Of a DNA stretch of 64,000 bases, positions 23,769 to 35,955 are shown in pieces. The first letter of the stretch is position 1. The number at the start of each line of letters is the position of its first letter. The DNA comes from Micropterix aruncella (Eukaryota; Arthropoda; Insecta; Lepidoptera; Micropterigidae): NCBI GenBank assembly GCA_944548615.1, contig OX155980.1, positions 64,126,874 through 64,190,873 on the forward strand. Direction: 5' to 3'. Both the position numbers and the translations under genes were made by a program. The notes under the pieces were generated by a model. The model worked only from the letters and a program-made list of their open reading frames with translations. It was not told the DNA's origin and searched no databases.

Positions 23769-25889
23769 GGGTGGTCAGGACTCTAATATTACAATCAATT
23801 ATATACAAGTTTTAGTAAAATGCTAATAACACTAAATTGCTCTAAAATGTGGTCTTCAATAATAATAATAATAATAATAATAAAAAATATTAAAAGATAA
23901 TATAATAAATGAAATACAAATTACCTTCGGACGTATTGTGAAAAAAACCAAGATGGAATTGTATATGATTAATCAAAACGATGATTTTTAACTAATATTC
24001 ATTAGTATATTTTCCTAATTACCTATTAATATATTAGCAAAATAATTGTGTTATGGTCTTTCTAGAATTTTGACGAACTTTTGGAAACGAGATAAATATA
24101 TAGTATTTCATGTTGCAGCTGAGTTATAAACATTATAAACTGATATTTTCAGCTATTAAAACTTAGGAAGTCATTTAACGCGTCGGCCCAAAGTTTACGG
24201 TTGGCAACGTCCAACAAAATTCTCAAAATAGAATAGACTCTACTGCTTAAGAAGTTTTGTCTGTAGAAATAAAATGTATAATTACCGCATAAAATGTATT
24301 TTATCCGCAAATCCGCATACACATTTTGTCCTCATAAAATGTATAATTACCAATATTTTAAGCGTAAATATTCTACGAATAGTTAGGTAAATGTCTAAAG
24401 TTTCAAAGGTAATATACATATAATGTGAATTGTATGATTTCTGTACAGCTATTGCTAACCATTCTCTCTAAACTATTCATTTTTAATTATATAAAAATTT
24501 GAATAATAATATCGCTACACCACCGTATTCGTTTTTGCGTAAAAATGTCTTTCGTGGACAACGTTTAAGCACAAATTTTTACTCGACGATTTTGTTTTTT
24601 TTCTGCTCAGCTCATATTTTAGAATACCTTAAGATCTACCCGACGACGTTGTGTAATTATGATTGAATCTTTGTTAGCTCTGAGTGAATTTCAGGACTCG
24701 CGCAGTCTTATCCGGACCTTTCCTTAGACAAGTAACGTATACAACATGTAGGTAAGTTGAGCGATAGTCTATGTTTAGAATATACACGCCTGTTCGCGCT
24801 GCAACCCTCGGACCATGAGATATGCTAAAATATTTGCCGACAAAACAGCGATCGTCGCTATTTCTGATATTGGAGTTGTTTTAATATTTCTTCAGATGAA
24901 GAAATACAGAAAACTTTACAGGCGACTTAGTAACTAGGAATACCTATACCAATACCTGTTTTATAGTACACGCGCTGTCTCTGATGGTGGTTCCTAATCT
25001 TTAAATGTAGCTTTAATTGAACCCTTTATGTTAACTATCAACCTTCAAAAGCTTAATCCAATACTGGGTATATTATACTATATGGTATAAGTAATAAGGA
25101 AAACCACAATATCCTGCTCGGTCACTCGTTGGACGGCGTGGCGTATTAGGCTTGCTCTCTCATATGGATTAGTGCACAGTGGGCGGGTAGCCAACGCATA
25201 GCGTGGCATACACAGATACGAGATACATCGGTGCGGGTACACTGTTCGGTACAGTACGTTATACCCGCACGTTTTACTGTCTACGTTTTGGTTATTGACT
25301 GTTTACAGCGCGCCTGCGCCACCCATTGCAGCCGTCTCGCTCTTTCGCGAGCGAGACCGGTGCGTGCCGGGGCAGCCGTCTTGCTCGCACTCGACAATAC
25401 CGCCACCATTCCAGATACGCGTGGCGTCGAGGCGCACCGCTGCAAGGCGACGCGACGCCTCGTCCTTTCTGTTAACACTCCTTAGTGGGTTTAAACGAAA
25501 TGCCATGCCGAAACGCCAAAATAAGTATTTTAACGCTGGCGGATATACCATGCGATGTCACGCCAATATAACGCATTTTTTACTGATTACATAGGTACTA
25601 GCTGTTGGCCAGCGCCTTCGGCACATCCTCTGCTTAGTACTCGGGCCTGCGGCCCTCGTGGACGAATTCTTTGGAGCAATATCCGCCCAGTGAGCGTTTG
25701 TACATTTCTTGAATACCTACCTACTGATTCAAATCAAATTTACTTCATAAATGCAATAAACAGAATTAAACGTTAATATTAATTTATTAAACTTAACTAG
25801 GCAAATGCTTGTACTGAGGTAAACCTACCAATGTATACAGGATTACGGTTGCAAGATTTCCAAATTTTTGAATTTGAAAATCTCGAAAA
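23769..25889. other. Intergenic DNA with AAT microsatellite and a GC-rich patch
   Basis: An AAT/ATA microsatellite lies at about 23857-23884. A GC-rich stretch (25130-25490) holds an inverted repeat, GTGCGGGTACACTG with its near complement (about 25231-25271), and overlapping short ORFs on both strands that I do not recognise. No gene is supported. Confidence 0.45.
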
Positions 25890-27200
<1,311 letters not shown>

Positions 27201-27265
27201 CGCGCACAGCCTGTAACCAGGCCCGAGAACTTTGGCGACTAACACCGTTTTTACAAATTTTTACG

Positions 27266-28408
27266 TTTAGAGTCTGGGAGGAGTCACGAGATGTAGTAGG
27301 CATATTTTGTGACCTTTCCAAGGCCTTTGACTGCGTACAGCACGACACATTGGTTAGGAAACTTGAACACTACGGCATTACAGGTAGCTCATTAGCCCTT
27401 CTTAAAAACTATTTAAATGATAGGGTTCAGAAGGTTGATGTTGGCGGAGAGAGATCATCCGGCTCGTTAGTATACATGGGAGTACCGCAAGGTTCAATAC
27501 TTGGACCGTTCCTTTTTCTTATTTATATAAATGATTTACCTTACACAGTAAAACCAAATTGTGAGATAGTTTTATTCGCAGATGATACCTCTTTGCTATT
27601 CAAAGTAGGTAGACAACAAAATAATTATGACGATGTGAATGATTCTATCTCGAATGTTGTGGAATGGTTCACAGCAAACAATCTGCTACTAAATGAAAAG
27701 AAAACAAAATGTATAAAATTCTCACTTCCAAACGTAAAGCAAATAGGGCCAAATATTATAATAAAAAATGAGCGCCTAGAACTGGTCGATTCCACTGTAT
27801 TCCTTGGTATCACTTTAGATAAAAAGCTACAATGGGGCCCACACATTAAGAAATTGGCCGACAGGCTAAGTTCTGCGGCATATGCTGTAAAAAAAATTCG
27901 TAATTTAACAGATATAGACACCGCGAGGCTGGTTTACTTCAGCTATTTTCACAGCTTGATGTCGTATGGCATCTTGCTGTGGGGTCATGCTGCTGACGCT
28001 GATAAAATATTTATACTACAGAAACGAGCCATCCGCGCTATTTATAAATTGGGTGCTAGACAGTCGTTACGCGGAAAATTTAAAGAAATCAATATTTTGA
28101 CACTTGCATCTCATTACATCTATGAAAACTTAATGTATGTGCATACAAATAAAGAACTGTTTTTAAAAAACTCTGATAGGCATGGTGTCAATACTAGAAA
28201 TAAAAATAAACTTGCTGACCATAAAAGTCGACTCTCCAAAACCACAAAATCATTCAAAGGGCAATGTATACGCTTCTACAATAAAGTCCCAGTAAAAATG
28301 CAAAATTTATCTGTGATACAATTTAAGTCATTTATTAAGAAGAAGCTGTACTCAAAGGGCTACTATAAAATAAATGATTATCTAGACGACAAAGACCCTT
28401 GGAAATAA
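27266..28408 (+). pseudogene. 5'-truncated LINE reverse transcriptase, open frame
   Basis: The open frame carries RT motif A (CDLSKAFDCVQHDTL), motif B (GVPQGSILGP) and catalytic motif C (FADDTSLL near 27575). After the core it continues through LGITLDKKLQWGPHIKKLAD, SLMSYGILLWGH and QKRAIRAIYKLGARQS to a natural C-terminus (FIKKKLYSKGYYKINDYL). The endonuclease and the first RT motifs are missing, and there is no start codon before residue L27350. It is a truncated Jockey/CR1-like copy. The frame has no stop, so it is young or recently arrived. Confidence 0.85.
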
Positions 28409-28585
28409 AATGGTTACCTCGATTATTAATATCACGTTATATATCACAATAATTTGTTATAATGTCACAATATCTTAATTTTTTATCATTTATGTATGTT
28501 TGTACCTATGCATTATTGACGTCAAAAAGTTACGATTTCGTACTATTTTGAATAAAAAACTTATGATTATGATTATAGTCAAGAC
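28409..28585 (+). mobile_element. 3' untranslated region and tail of the LINE
   Basis: AT-rich sequence ending GAATAAAAAACTTATGATTA with ATTATG-type repeats, a plausible LINE 3' terminus. No target-site duplication was found. Confidence 0.55.
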
Positions 28586-29369
28586 TATTCAGTTCAGTTG
28601 GCGCGCAGACCACGGTCAGCGCCTGTGCGCGAAACCAATGAAGCATCTCATTGATTTTGTAAATGAGGGAAGAGCTTTGCTACGATTTGAAAAAATTGGC
28701 AAAAATAAAAGTAATTTTTACTTAACAATTTGTTTTGTTATTAGGTAGCTAATAATTTACGTTAGATAAATATATCCTTAAGTATAAGTAACTAAATGTT
28801 CTTGCTATTTCCCCACGTTTTATGTTTATCGGTTATCGCTATTTGTCTCGGTTTTGATATTTATGACATTAGTAAAAATTAAGATTCAATCAACTCAAGC
28901 TGTTTAAAAATTTGAACAGAGTTGTAAAACGTTAACCCTTCTAGCATTTGTATTTAAAAATTCTTTAATAGTGTCCTGAGTATGTATGTGTTCTAAGATG
29001 TTCTTTTCTATTTATATTACAGCCAAATTAGATAATCTTTCCTGACATAAAGCAATTAATTTTTAGTTACTTTTATTTTGAATTTGATTTTGACATTGTT
29101 GTCGAAATTCGTAATGATATTGTGTTTCTTGGGTATAGATATTCGGGCATATGACTGTTAAATTATATAAAAAATATTTTTTTTTTATCATATCATGGTC
29201 GAAATCATAAAATAGATATAACTCAAAATAAATAAAAAACACGACTGACAATACAAAAAGTAAACTACCAAGAACTAAAAGCAGTCAGGGGACTGTTCGA
29301 AATAAGTTTTATTAAGAAAACTGTCCCACAACTACAGTATAAATTGAACGTTGAAAAAAAAATCACTTT
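28586..29369. other. Intergenic DNA, nothing recognised
   Basis: An 82-codon plus ORF (28500-28748) begins in the LINE tail and has no recognisable domain. Confidence 0.4.
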
Positions 29370-29830
29370 ACAGAAGCTCCGTTAAGGCAAAATTGACGCG
29401 TGTTATAAATCTGTAGATATTTACAGCGTATTATTTATATTTATAACGATAAACATTCGCGTGTTATATATTTATAGCGATAAACATTCAGTGCTTGTAG
29501 ACCATCGCGCATTCGTTGAATCAATCGATGGGCCTTATCCAAGGCCCGGGACGTCTTTCTCCATGCGATTGCCCTTTAGCGGGGATTCGCTTGAGCCGGG
29601 CCCATTGACCCGGCTTTCTGGGTGTGACGACTCAGGGCTGCCCGTCCGCGCCGAGAATCTCGTGACGATCGCGCGCCCCTCGTGACGCTCGATATAGCCT
29701 CGCAGCGGGCGCTGCCGTCGCCGTGGCCGCACGCAGTTTTTCGCCTTCGCTACTCAAGTAATAAAGCATTTTTTAAAATATAATCATATCAGGCTTTTCA
29801 TTTGATACTAAACGCGATGTATTTATCTTA
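29370..29830 (-). repeat. Dispersed repeat, inverse copy of 37345-37760
   Basis: Reverse-complement matches in collinear order: ATCAAATGAAA, AGGCTATAT, CGCGCGATCGTCACGAGA, a CACTCTGA/CACACCCAGA block, CAATGGGCCCGGCTCA, then ACACGCGTCAA and GGAG...CC near 29380-29405. The GC-rich core (29490-29740) has overlapping short ORFs on both strands and is not a gene. Confidence 0.7.
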
Positions 29831-29900
29831 TTTTTTTAGTTACTCGACATTTGGGCAGTTTATAATACATCAGACCTCTTTTCACACACATTAGAGATTG

Positions 29901-30363
29901 ATCTAAAACAGTGGTTCTCAAAGTGGTCGATAACGCTCCCTTGTGGGTGCTGGTGGCCTAGAGAGGGGCGGTAAGGGGCCCAGAAAAAAACTGCTTACTA
30001 AAAAGAGAAATCGTTTGCATGTTACCGAACGCGGCGACTTGCGACTGTTTTTGATTAAATTCGATCCTGATATCAACAAACTTGTTAAAATTCATCAGAT
30101 CCATCCTTCAAATTAGGTAAGTTTAAAAATTAAAAATTGATTATATTTGTTTTAATTTGAAGAAAAGATACTCTTAATATTATAAACTTATAAATAAACG
30201 CGTTTTAATTGCTCCCACTGGTAAAAAGTCTTGTTTAAAATGTCATGAATGTTATTGTGGTTTTTAAGATGTTGTAAAGTAAAATAAAATGGGGGCACTG
30301 AAAAATAATTGTTTTTTAATGTGGGCGGTAGACGAAATAAATTCGAGACCCACTGATCTAAAC
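29901..30363. mobile_element. hAT-type MITE with 8-bp target duplication
   Basis: The element is 29909-30355. It starts CAGTGGTTCTCAAAGTGG and ends GAGACCCACTG. ATCTAAAA (29901-29908) and ATCTAAAC (30356-30363) flank it, seven of eight matching. The CAGTGGTTCTCAA end and 8-bp duplication are diagnostic of hAT transposons. The 447-bp interior has no transposase, so it is non-autonomous. Confidence 0.9.
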
Positions 30364-30429
30364 TATAAATATAGCCTTGAAAGAGGTTTCCGAGTCAATT
30401 TGAGCTGCCCGGTCTTCATGTTCATAGTC

Positions 30430-31070
30430 CAACAGGCAGCGACAAAAAAGTAGGAGAGTTTTGTAAAAGCTGATACTTTTAGAACATACAGTATTTTGGC
30501 CATAGAATTCTGGGGTAGAGTCAGCAGGCCAGAATCCGGGACACCTGGCGCAGGCGAACTAGGAAAGGTGTAATTTTAATTAGTACCCCAAAAGTGCTTT
30601 GGAAAAGCTGAAAAATCATCAGTAGACAATGGATGCAATACAGAATTCGAAGCAAATGGTCAGACTGCATAACAATTAAATGCGCGGCGTTAGCATTACT
30701 CCATACATGTCACGAAAATGAAGTCCATTAAATTGCGCGGCACATTAGACCGAAGCGCAATAGTTACTGACAAATACGTACCGGCGTATTTGCAGGGAAT
30801 TCATTTCTATGACATGTAGTACGGAGTAATTCTGACGCCACGCGTTCTATTGTATCGAGTTATTTATTGCATCTACTGTCTACTGATGCAGCTTTTCCAA
30901 AACACTTTGGGGGTACTAATTAAAATTACACAATTCTTAGTACGCCAGCGGCAGGTGCCCCGGAATCTGGCCTGCTGACTCTACCCAGGCATTCTATGGT
31001 CAAAATACTGTCTGATCTAAAAGTATCAGCTTTTACAAGACTCTTGCACTTTTTTGTCTCTGTCTCCCCA
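30430..31070. mobile_element. Foldback element, about 640 bp
   Basis: Left arm from about 30433 and right arm ending about 31067 pair over roughly 300 bp each with scattered mismatches: GTAAAAGCTGATACTTTTAG, GGTAGAGTCAGCAGGCCAGA and TTTTAATTAGTACCCC recur inverted. The centre is near 30745. No ORF. The superfamily cannot be assigned. Confidence 0.85.
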
Positions 31071-31115
31071 ACTATCATAATCGATATAAAATCGAAGACT
31101 ATAGCGGTTGTTTGA

Positions 31116-32565
31116 CATTATAAATAGGATAGAAAACGAATTTACCGCGTGAAATTTGTAGGACCCGACGTTTCGGTGACGTTGCAGCCGCCGTTGTCTA
31201 GGGTAGACTGAAGCATGTCGGCGTAGCTATTAGCTACGCCGACATGCTTCAACATTGCCTGACATCCTGCTACTTTCTATGGAACGGCGATTATTACAAA
31301 CAAATCGACGGAGTAGCAATGGGATGCCCCGTATCGCCGATAGTTAGTGAAATATATATGGAATATTTTGAGGAATTAGCCATAAAAACCTCCAAAATTA
31401 AACCCATTCTCTATCTTCGCTACGTGGATGATACCTTCTGCATCCTGAAAGGCAACATTCAAACGGTGAAAGAATTCCTGGGTCATCTAAACTCCATACA
31501 CCCAAAAATCAGTTTCACCTATGAAGTAGAGAAGGACGGCTCCTTACCATTTTTGGATGTCAAAGTGACGAGGAGAAGTGACAATACTCTCGGACATACG
31601 GTATATCGGAAGCCCACACATACGGACAGATATTTGCATGCAAGCTCACACCATCATCCCTACCATCTACGTTCAGTGCAAAATTCGCTCGTGAATCGAG
31701 CACGCGATCTATGCGACAATGAGCATTTTCCGAAGGAGATGGAACATGTCAATGATGTCCTTAGGAAAAATGGATACGGAATATATCACGAGACACGCAC
31801 ACGATCTAATACAGACGAAACTCAAAAACCGAGCAGATCAAGAGCATTCTTACCATACGTCAAGGGCGTGACTGATCGAATAAGTAAGATGCTAAACAGA
31901 TTCGATATAAAAACGATCTTCAAGCCGACCCAAAATATAGCTCGATTTTTGAGGCCTGTAAAGGATGTAATACCACTGCAAACCCCGGGTGTGTATAAAG
32001 TCGAATGCAGCTGCGGTCTAGCCTACGTTGGACAAACGAAACGGCCCATAGCCACGCGACTGACAGAACACATCAAAGCTGATAAAAACGTTCACCGAGA
32101 AAAATCGGCGATCTGCGAACATATATTGGATAGCGGAAGTAACCACTGGATGCAGTTTCAAAATCCCATTGTTCTATCCAAGGAACAATTCTACTTTCCT
32201 CGCATGATCCGGGAAGCAATTGAAATAAGAAGAACCCCGAACTTCAATAGAGACGACGGCTACAAACTCTCTTCTACGTGGAACCCTCTTCTTAAAATGT
32301 TCCCGCCGCCGAACGCCGAACGCAAAGACGTAAAACAGGATACAGTGAGTGTTGTGTGCAAGACGGATTTTAAAAATTCCCGCGCTCCGAGCCCGGCCCC
32401 CCACCACCGTTATAACCTACGCAGTGGCGGCAGCGGTTTGCGGCCTACCCGCAAAACAACGGACAGCTCTTCAGTCTACCCTAGACAACGGCGGCTGCAA
32501 CGTCACCGAAACGTCCGGTCCTACAAATTTCACGCGGTAAATTCGTTTTCTATCCTATTTATAAT
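31116..32565 (+). mobile_element. Penelope-like retroelement with inverted terminal repeats
   Basis: A YVDD reverse transcriptase followed by a GIY-YIG endonuclease in one ORF is diagnostic of Penelope-like elements. Sequence 31116-31213 is the near-perfect reverse complement of 32469-32565 (about 98 bp, including GACGTTTCGGTGACGTTGCA). Inverted copies of the terminal repeat are a known Penelope oddity. Between the left repeat and the ORF is a perfect hairpin (arms about 31212-31229 and 31233-31250), so the first bases of the truncated ORF are themselves duplicated in inverse orientation. Confidence 0.88.
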
Positions 32566-32572
32566 ATCATAA
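31244..32572 (+). CDS. Penelope-like RT/GIY-YIG endonuclease, N-terminally truncated
   Basis: 442 codons from the first ATG. RT part: DGVAMGCPVSPIVSEIYME (motif with GxPxSP), then ILYLRYVDDTFCIL, catalytic YVDD at residues 60-63, and PFLDVKVTRR. Linker: VYRKPTHTDRYLHASSHH. C-terminal endonuclease from about residue 249: GVYKVECSCGLAYVGQTKRP (the GIY...YVG pair), TRLTEHI and AICEHI. The enzyme would nick target DNA and reverse-transcribe the element RNA. Complete family members carry roughly 200 or more residues before the GxPxSP motif that are missing here, cut at the hairpin. The final 35 or so residues are read through the terminal inverted repeat. There is no stop within the frame. Confidence 0.85.
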   Translation: MLQHCLTSCYFLWNGDYYKQIDGVAMGCPVSPIVSEIYMEYFEELAIKTSKIKPILYLRYVDDTFCILKGNIQTVKEFLGHLNSIHPKISFTYEVEKDGSLPFLDVKVTRRSDNTLGHTVYRKPTHTDRYLHASSHHHPYHLRSVQNSLVNRARDLCDNEHFPKEMEHVNDVLRKNGYGIYHETRTRSNTDETQKPSRSRAFLPYVKGVTDRISKMLNRFDIKTIFKPTQNIARFLRPVKDVIPLQTPGVYKVECSCGLAYVGQTKRPIATRLTEHIKADKNVHREKSAICEHILDSGSNHWMQFQNPIVLSKEQFYFPRMIREAIEIRRTPNFNRDDGYKLSSTWNPLLKMFPPPNAERKDVKQDTVSVVCKTDFKNSRAPSPAPHHRYNLRSGGSGLRPTRKTTDSSSVYPRQRRLQRHRNVRSYKFHAVNSFSILFIIS

Positions 32573-32639
32573 TCGAGTTCCACTAATTAATAAACATCCC
32601 TTCTATTATTATTAATCGGGAATATTAATAGCGTCCGCA

Positions 32640-33210
32640 CCTACATACATGCGTTAGCTGCTTTCGTGAGCAACTTCATTGGCTTCCTATTCGCGATCGA
32701 AGAAATTTGCACACATTGTCGCTACTCTACAGCATACTCAATAACCCTACTTCACCCTCCTATCTCAAGGAGAATTTCCACCCTGGGAGGCCACGGTCTT
32801 CCATTTCGATCAAGCCAGAATAACACGCTCGCAATTCCGATACATCATTCTTCTGTTTACACGCACTCTTTTACGGTCCATTCTGCTAGTTTATGGAATC
32901 AGCTCCCCCACTCTATCAGACATGCACCTTCGTTAGACACTTTCCAAAAGTTGTTAAAGAAACATTTATTTTCACACAGCCACTAACCAAATACCTCACC
33001 TCGGCTATTTTATTTTAGTTTTTTTTAATTTAACTTTACTACTTCTGTGTGCATTGCACGGTGACAATTATAATTAGTTTATCAAATGGTTGACTGTAAG
33101 ATATCGCTATAGCGATAAGTCTGGCATTTGTGTATAAATTGGCTTTTTCTATAAAACCACTGTAATATTCATAAAGTAATGTTTTTATAGCACAATAAAG
33201 TTATTCTATT
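32640..33210 (+). pseudogene. LINE 3' end (C-terminal remnant and 3' UTR)
   Basis: The plus frame encodes FTVHSASLWNQLPHSIRHAP and LDTFQKLLKKHLFSHSH then stop at about 32984. This is the LWN.LP..IR....L..F...LK.HLF tail of Jockey/CR1-like LINEs. The following UTR contains GTAAGATATCGCTATAGCGA and TTTGTGTATAAATTGGC, a typical lepidopteran LINE 3' sequence. The RT core is absent. Confidence 0.7.
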
Positions 33211-34691
33211 ATATTATTCTATACTTGACCCGGGTGAAGAGTGATGTGACAATAATCCGAATGGCCAATTTTAAAGGGAACGACTTACAAAAAAAGACGT
33301 TTGCTTCGGCGGATAAAAACGACTCATGGCTCGGCTCGGAGCGACGAGCGACGGCGCCTGTGTGCGCTGCACACATTGCACACAGGGGCAGTGCGTTATA
33401 TTAAAATCTGATTTTAAAGCTATACATCCTTGCCGATTTACATACCAATTCAGTTTCCGATATTTCCTTTTATTTATCACGAAAACAGGTTAAACCTGAA
33501 GGATTTAATTTTATCTTTCGGTCGATTTTACGCGGAAATGGAACTTTTGACAAAAACATAAAAAGAGTAGATATTTGCGATGTTTTATTAGGTATTAGAT
33601 TTTAGATATTTTGAATCATCTTTCCGTAAAAAAAATAAAAACCTTTTTTTTTGTCATTCGCGAGGGGCAAGTCCGAGCGAGAAATCCTAGGTTAAGCCAC
33701 GGAAAGGAGAGAGATAAAAAACATCAAAAGTGTATGGGCTTATCTATCAATAGAAAAAAAAACTACCAAAATCGGTTGATTCTTATCTAGGATTTTAAAG
33801 GACAGAAATAAGCAAAACCGACAGAAACACGTTTTTATAAACTCCTTTTTTGATTAGTAGATATTTCGTCTGCGCATGATCCGCAGAAATCGCGACACCA
33901 TTTTTATGTCAATACCGCATCAAATCCCAAAGCCGACGAGCAAGAGAAACCATAGTCTGTCTAACAAACTCCGTACATCCAGTTAATGTTTGTGAACCAT
34001 TTGACTTGAACCTATAACATTATCAAAAATAATTTCACGAATATTTCTTTTCTCAGACTTATAGAACAGTGTATGTGTAACAATGGCAAGAACCTCTTTT
34101 GAAACGTACGGAACCCTCGATACAAGAGTAAAACTCGCTCTTAACCGGTTTTATTTCGATCCTAAATTTTTGTATACCAAATTTGTATTCGAATGTAGAT
34201 AACCTAAAGCATTTAGCCTATAATTTTTATTTTTATTATTTTATTTAAAAAAAAAAAAAATACAGTCCGTAAGTCCTAAGATTTGGGTCATCCGAATTGA
34301 TGCTCCACCATCCTCAATTCCTTGTATAAAGGAATGTTTATTATACTGGCTGAATATTTTGGTACTTTCTCTAATTCTCTTCTGCTTCTTGTTTTTAGTC
34401 TATGTGGATGTTCACGATTGGTTTATAACATACCTGCGTAGTGTAATATTTGTCTGTATTCTATCTACGTAATGTTTCTTTGTATTCATTTGTCCATAAT
34501 TTGGACAACATTCAATGAATAACATACAGTTTCCTTTTGGGTATTGTGTTACTCTACCTAATGAGCATTTATATAACAAAATACTCGCTAACGCATTAAA
34601 TATAACACTTGACCGTAACAATTGTCATGTAGAAATGTTGCTTTGTGAGTTTGATACCTCATTTTAAAATCGAGACGTGGCTTTCTTACAG
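33211..34691. other. Intergenic DNA
   Basis: No gene recognised. A small GC-rich block lies at 33320-33400 and a 15-base or so A run near 34247-34261. Confidence 0.4.
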
Positions 34692-34824
34692 TCTCGATGG
34701 AAATTGGAGGGTTGGTGCACCTCAAGCGGCATTTATTTGAACCAATATTTTGCGTGGATTTTTTCCATATATTGCATTTTGTACTTATGTATTTCCATCT
34801 ATGTACTCTCAATTTTACCTACAG
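34692..34824 (+). other. Candidate orphan internal exon, hydrophobic
   Basis: A pyrimidine-rich acceptor (CTTTCTTACAG) precedes and a consensus donor (CAG|GTGAGT) follows a 133-base segment open in one frame: SRWKLEGWCTSSGIYLNQYF, then AWIFSIYCILYLCISIYVLS and ILPT. The second half is hydrophobic enough for a membrane helix. No neighbouring exon could be joined and no family is assigned, so it may be a chance ORF between chance splice sites. Confidence 0.25.
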
Positions 34825-34963
34825 GTGAGTTTTTTCTTAGTGACGTCTTTATAGTAGGTGAATCAGTACGACGAAATAGGCAAAATTTATTTTAAAAAAA
34901 TGGAAAAAAATATAGAGTATTTCTATTGAAGAAAAGTTTAAGAAGCGTTGAGCGCGCTGCGTT

Positions 34964-35025
34964 ATCTAGCGGTAAGTAAAATATCGCTAATAAACAATAT
35001 TAGCGATATATTACCTACCGCTAGA
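34964..35025. repeat. Hairpin-forming inverted repeat
   Basis: TCTAGCGGTAAGTAAAATAT then CGCTAAT pairs with ATTAGCGATATATTACCTAC then CGCTAGA across a 7-base loop, with few mismatches. It could be a tiny foldback element. Confidence 0.75.
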
Positions 35026-35759
35026 TTGCTTTATATAGGTACTATTTTTCAACGATATATATATTTTTTAAATTATAAGGTTTATAGTTTGTCGTATCGA
35101 TTCACCCACTAAATGGATATCACTAAATAAAAACTCACCATGTATATCTTTACATATAACCTACGCATTAGAATGTCAAAACAACGCATTAGGTTGCACA
35201 CAGTCTGGAAATAAACAGAAATTGTTTTGGAAATAAACAGAAATTGAAATTGCCATAGACATGAGTTTCTAGATATACTGTACGTCGCCCGCGTCAGTGA
35301 GCGATTCGCTTGGCTCCCACTGCGGGGGAGGGTACTTCTGTTTGCTCAGCTCGCATTTAGTGTAAGTATTTATGTTGACATCTATACAAAGCTGTACAAG
35401 TAGGCATACCAGGGCATACTAATGCCGCATGCCTGCCGATGTTGGTACCTACTTTGCATCTCGTGCATATACTCGTATGTAGATATCAACATCTATCTAT
35501 GCTATGCAGCCGGCCGACGTTTTGATAGGTCCTGTAGCAATTTCCATGACTTTTATTATCTCTGGACACTACCACATCATTAAAGTCACAATGGTGAAAC
35601 AAAAAATGTCAGACTAAATGTATTACACACTTAAATCGGTATGATGCGCCTCGATTACATCAGAAAACACAATTAAATGCAATGATATGACAGTAATACC
35701 ATTGCGACGAATCTCAAGAAATTCTCAAGTTGAAATGCCATAAGTGAAAATAGGATACG
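35026..35759. other. Intergenic DNA
   Basis: GGAAATAAACAGAAATTG is repeated in tandem at about 35209-35245. Otherwise nothing recognised. Confidence 0.4.
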
Positions 35760-35955
35760 ATCCGTTGGCTACCCGATGCCATGTGATGGTAGCGTGTGAA
35801 GGGCTCTATGGTCCGCTATAAATTCGAACTGAATTACCGCTAACATCAGGTGTAGGCCGCGCAAGCGATTTAGAACTGCGATGAAAGGACGGAGGGCGGA
35901 TGGGGGATCTTCCCGCTTGGCTCACTTCCTATTGCCTCGCGTTAAGGCATTTAAT
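35760..35955. repeat. Diverged copy of the GC-rich repeat at 8745-8965
   Basis: Collinear matches include TTGGCTACCCGATG, TGGTCCGCTATA, CGCGCAAGCGAT, and CCTCGCGTTAAGGCATTTA against TCTCGCGGTTAAGGCGTTA. Confidence 0.55.

Noticed and set aside
25231..25594. Overlapping 65-99-aa ORFs on both strands
   Set aside because: GC-rich DNA gives long chance frames; there is no recognisable domain, and overlap in four frames argues against coding.
29461..29732. ORFs in the GC-rich block
   Set aside because: They lie within a dispersed repeat whose other copy (37.5 kb) does not keep the frame.
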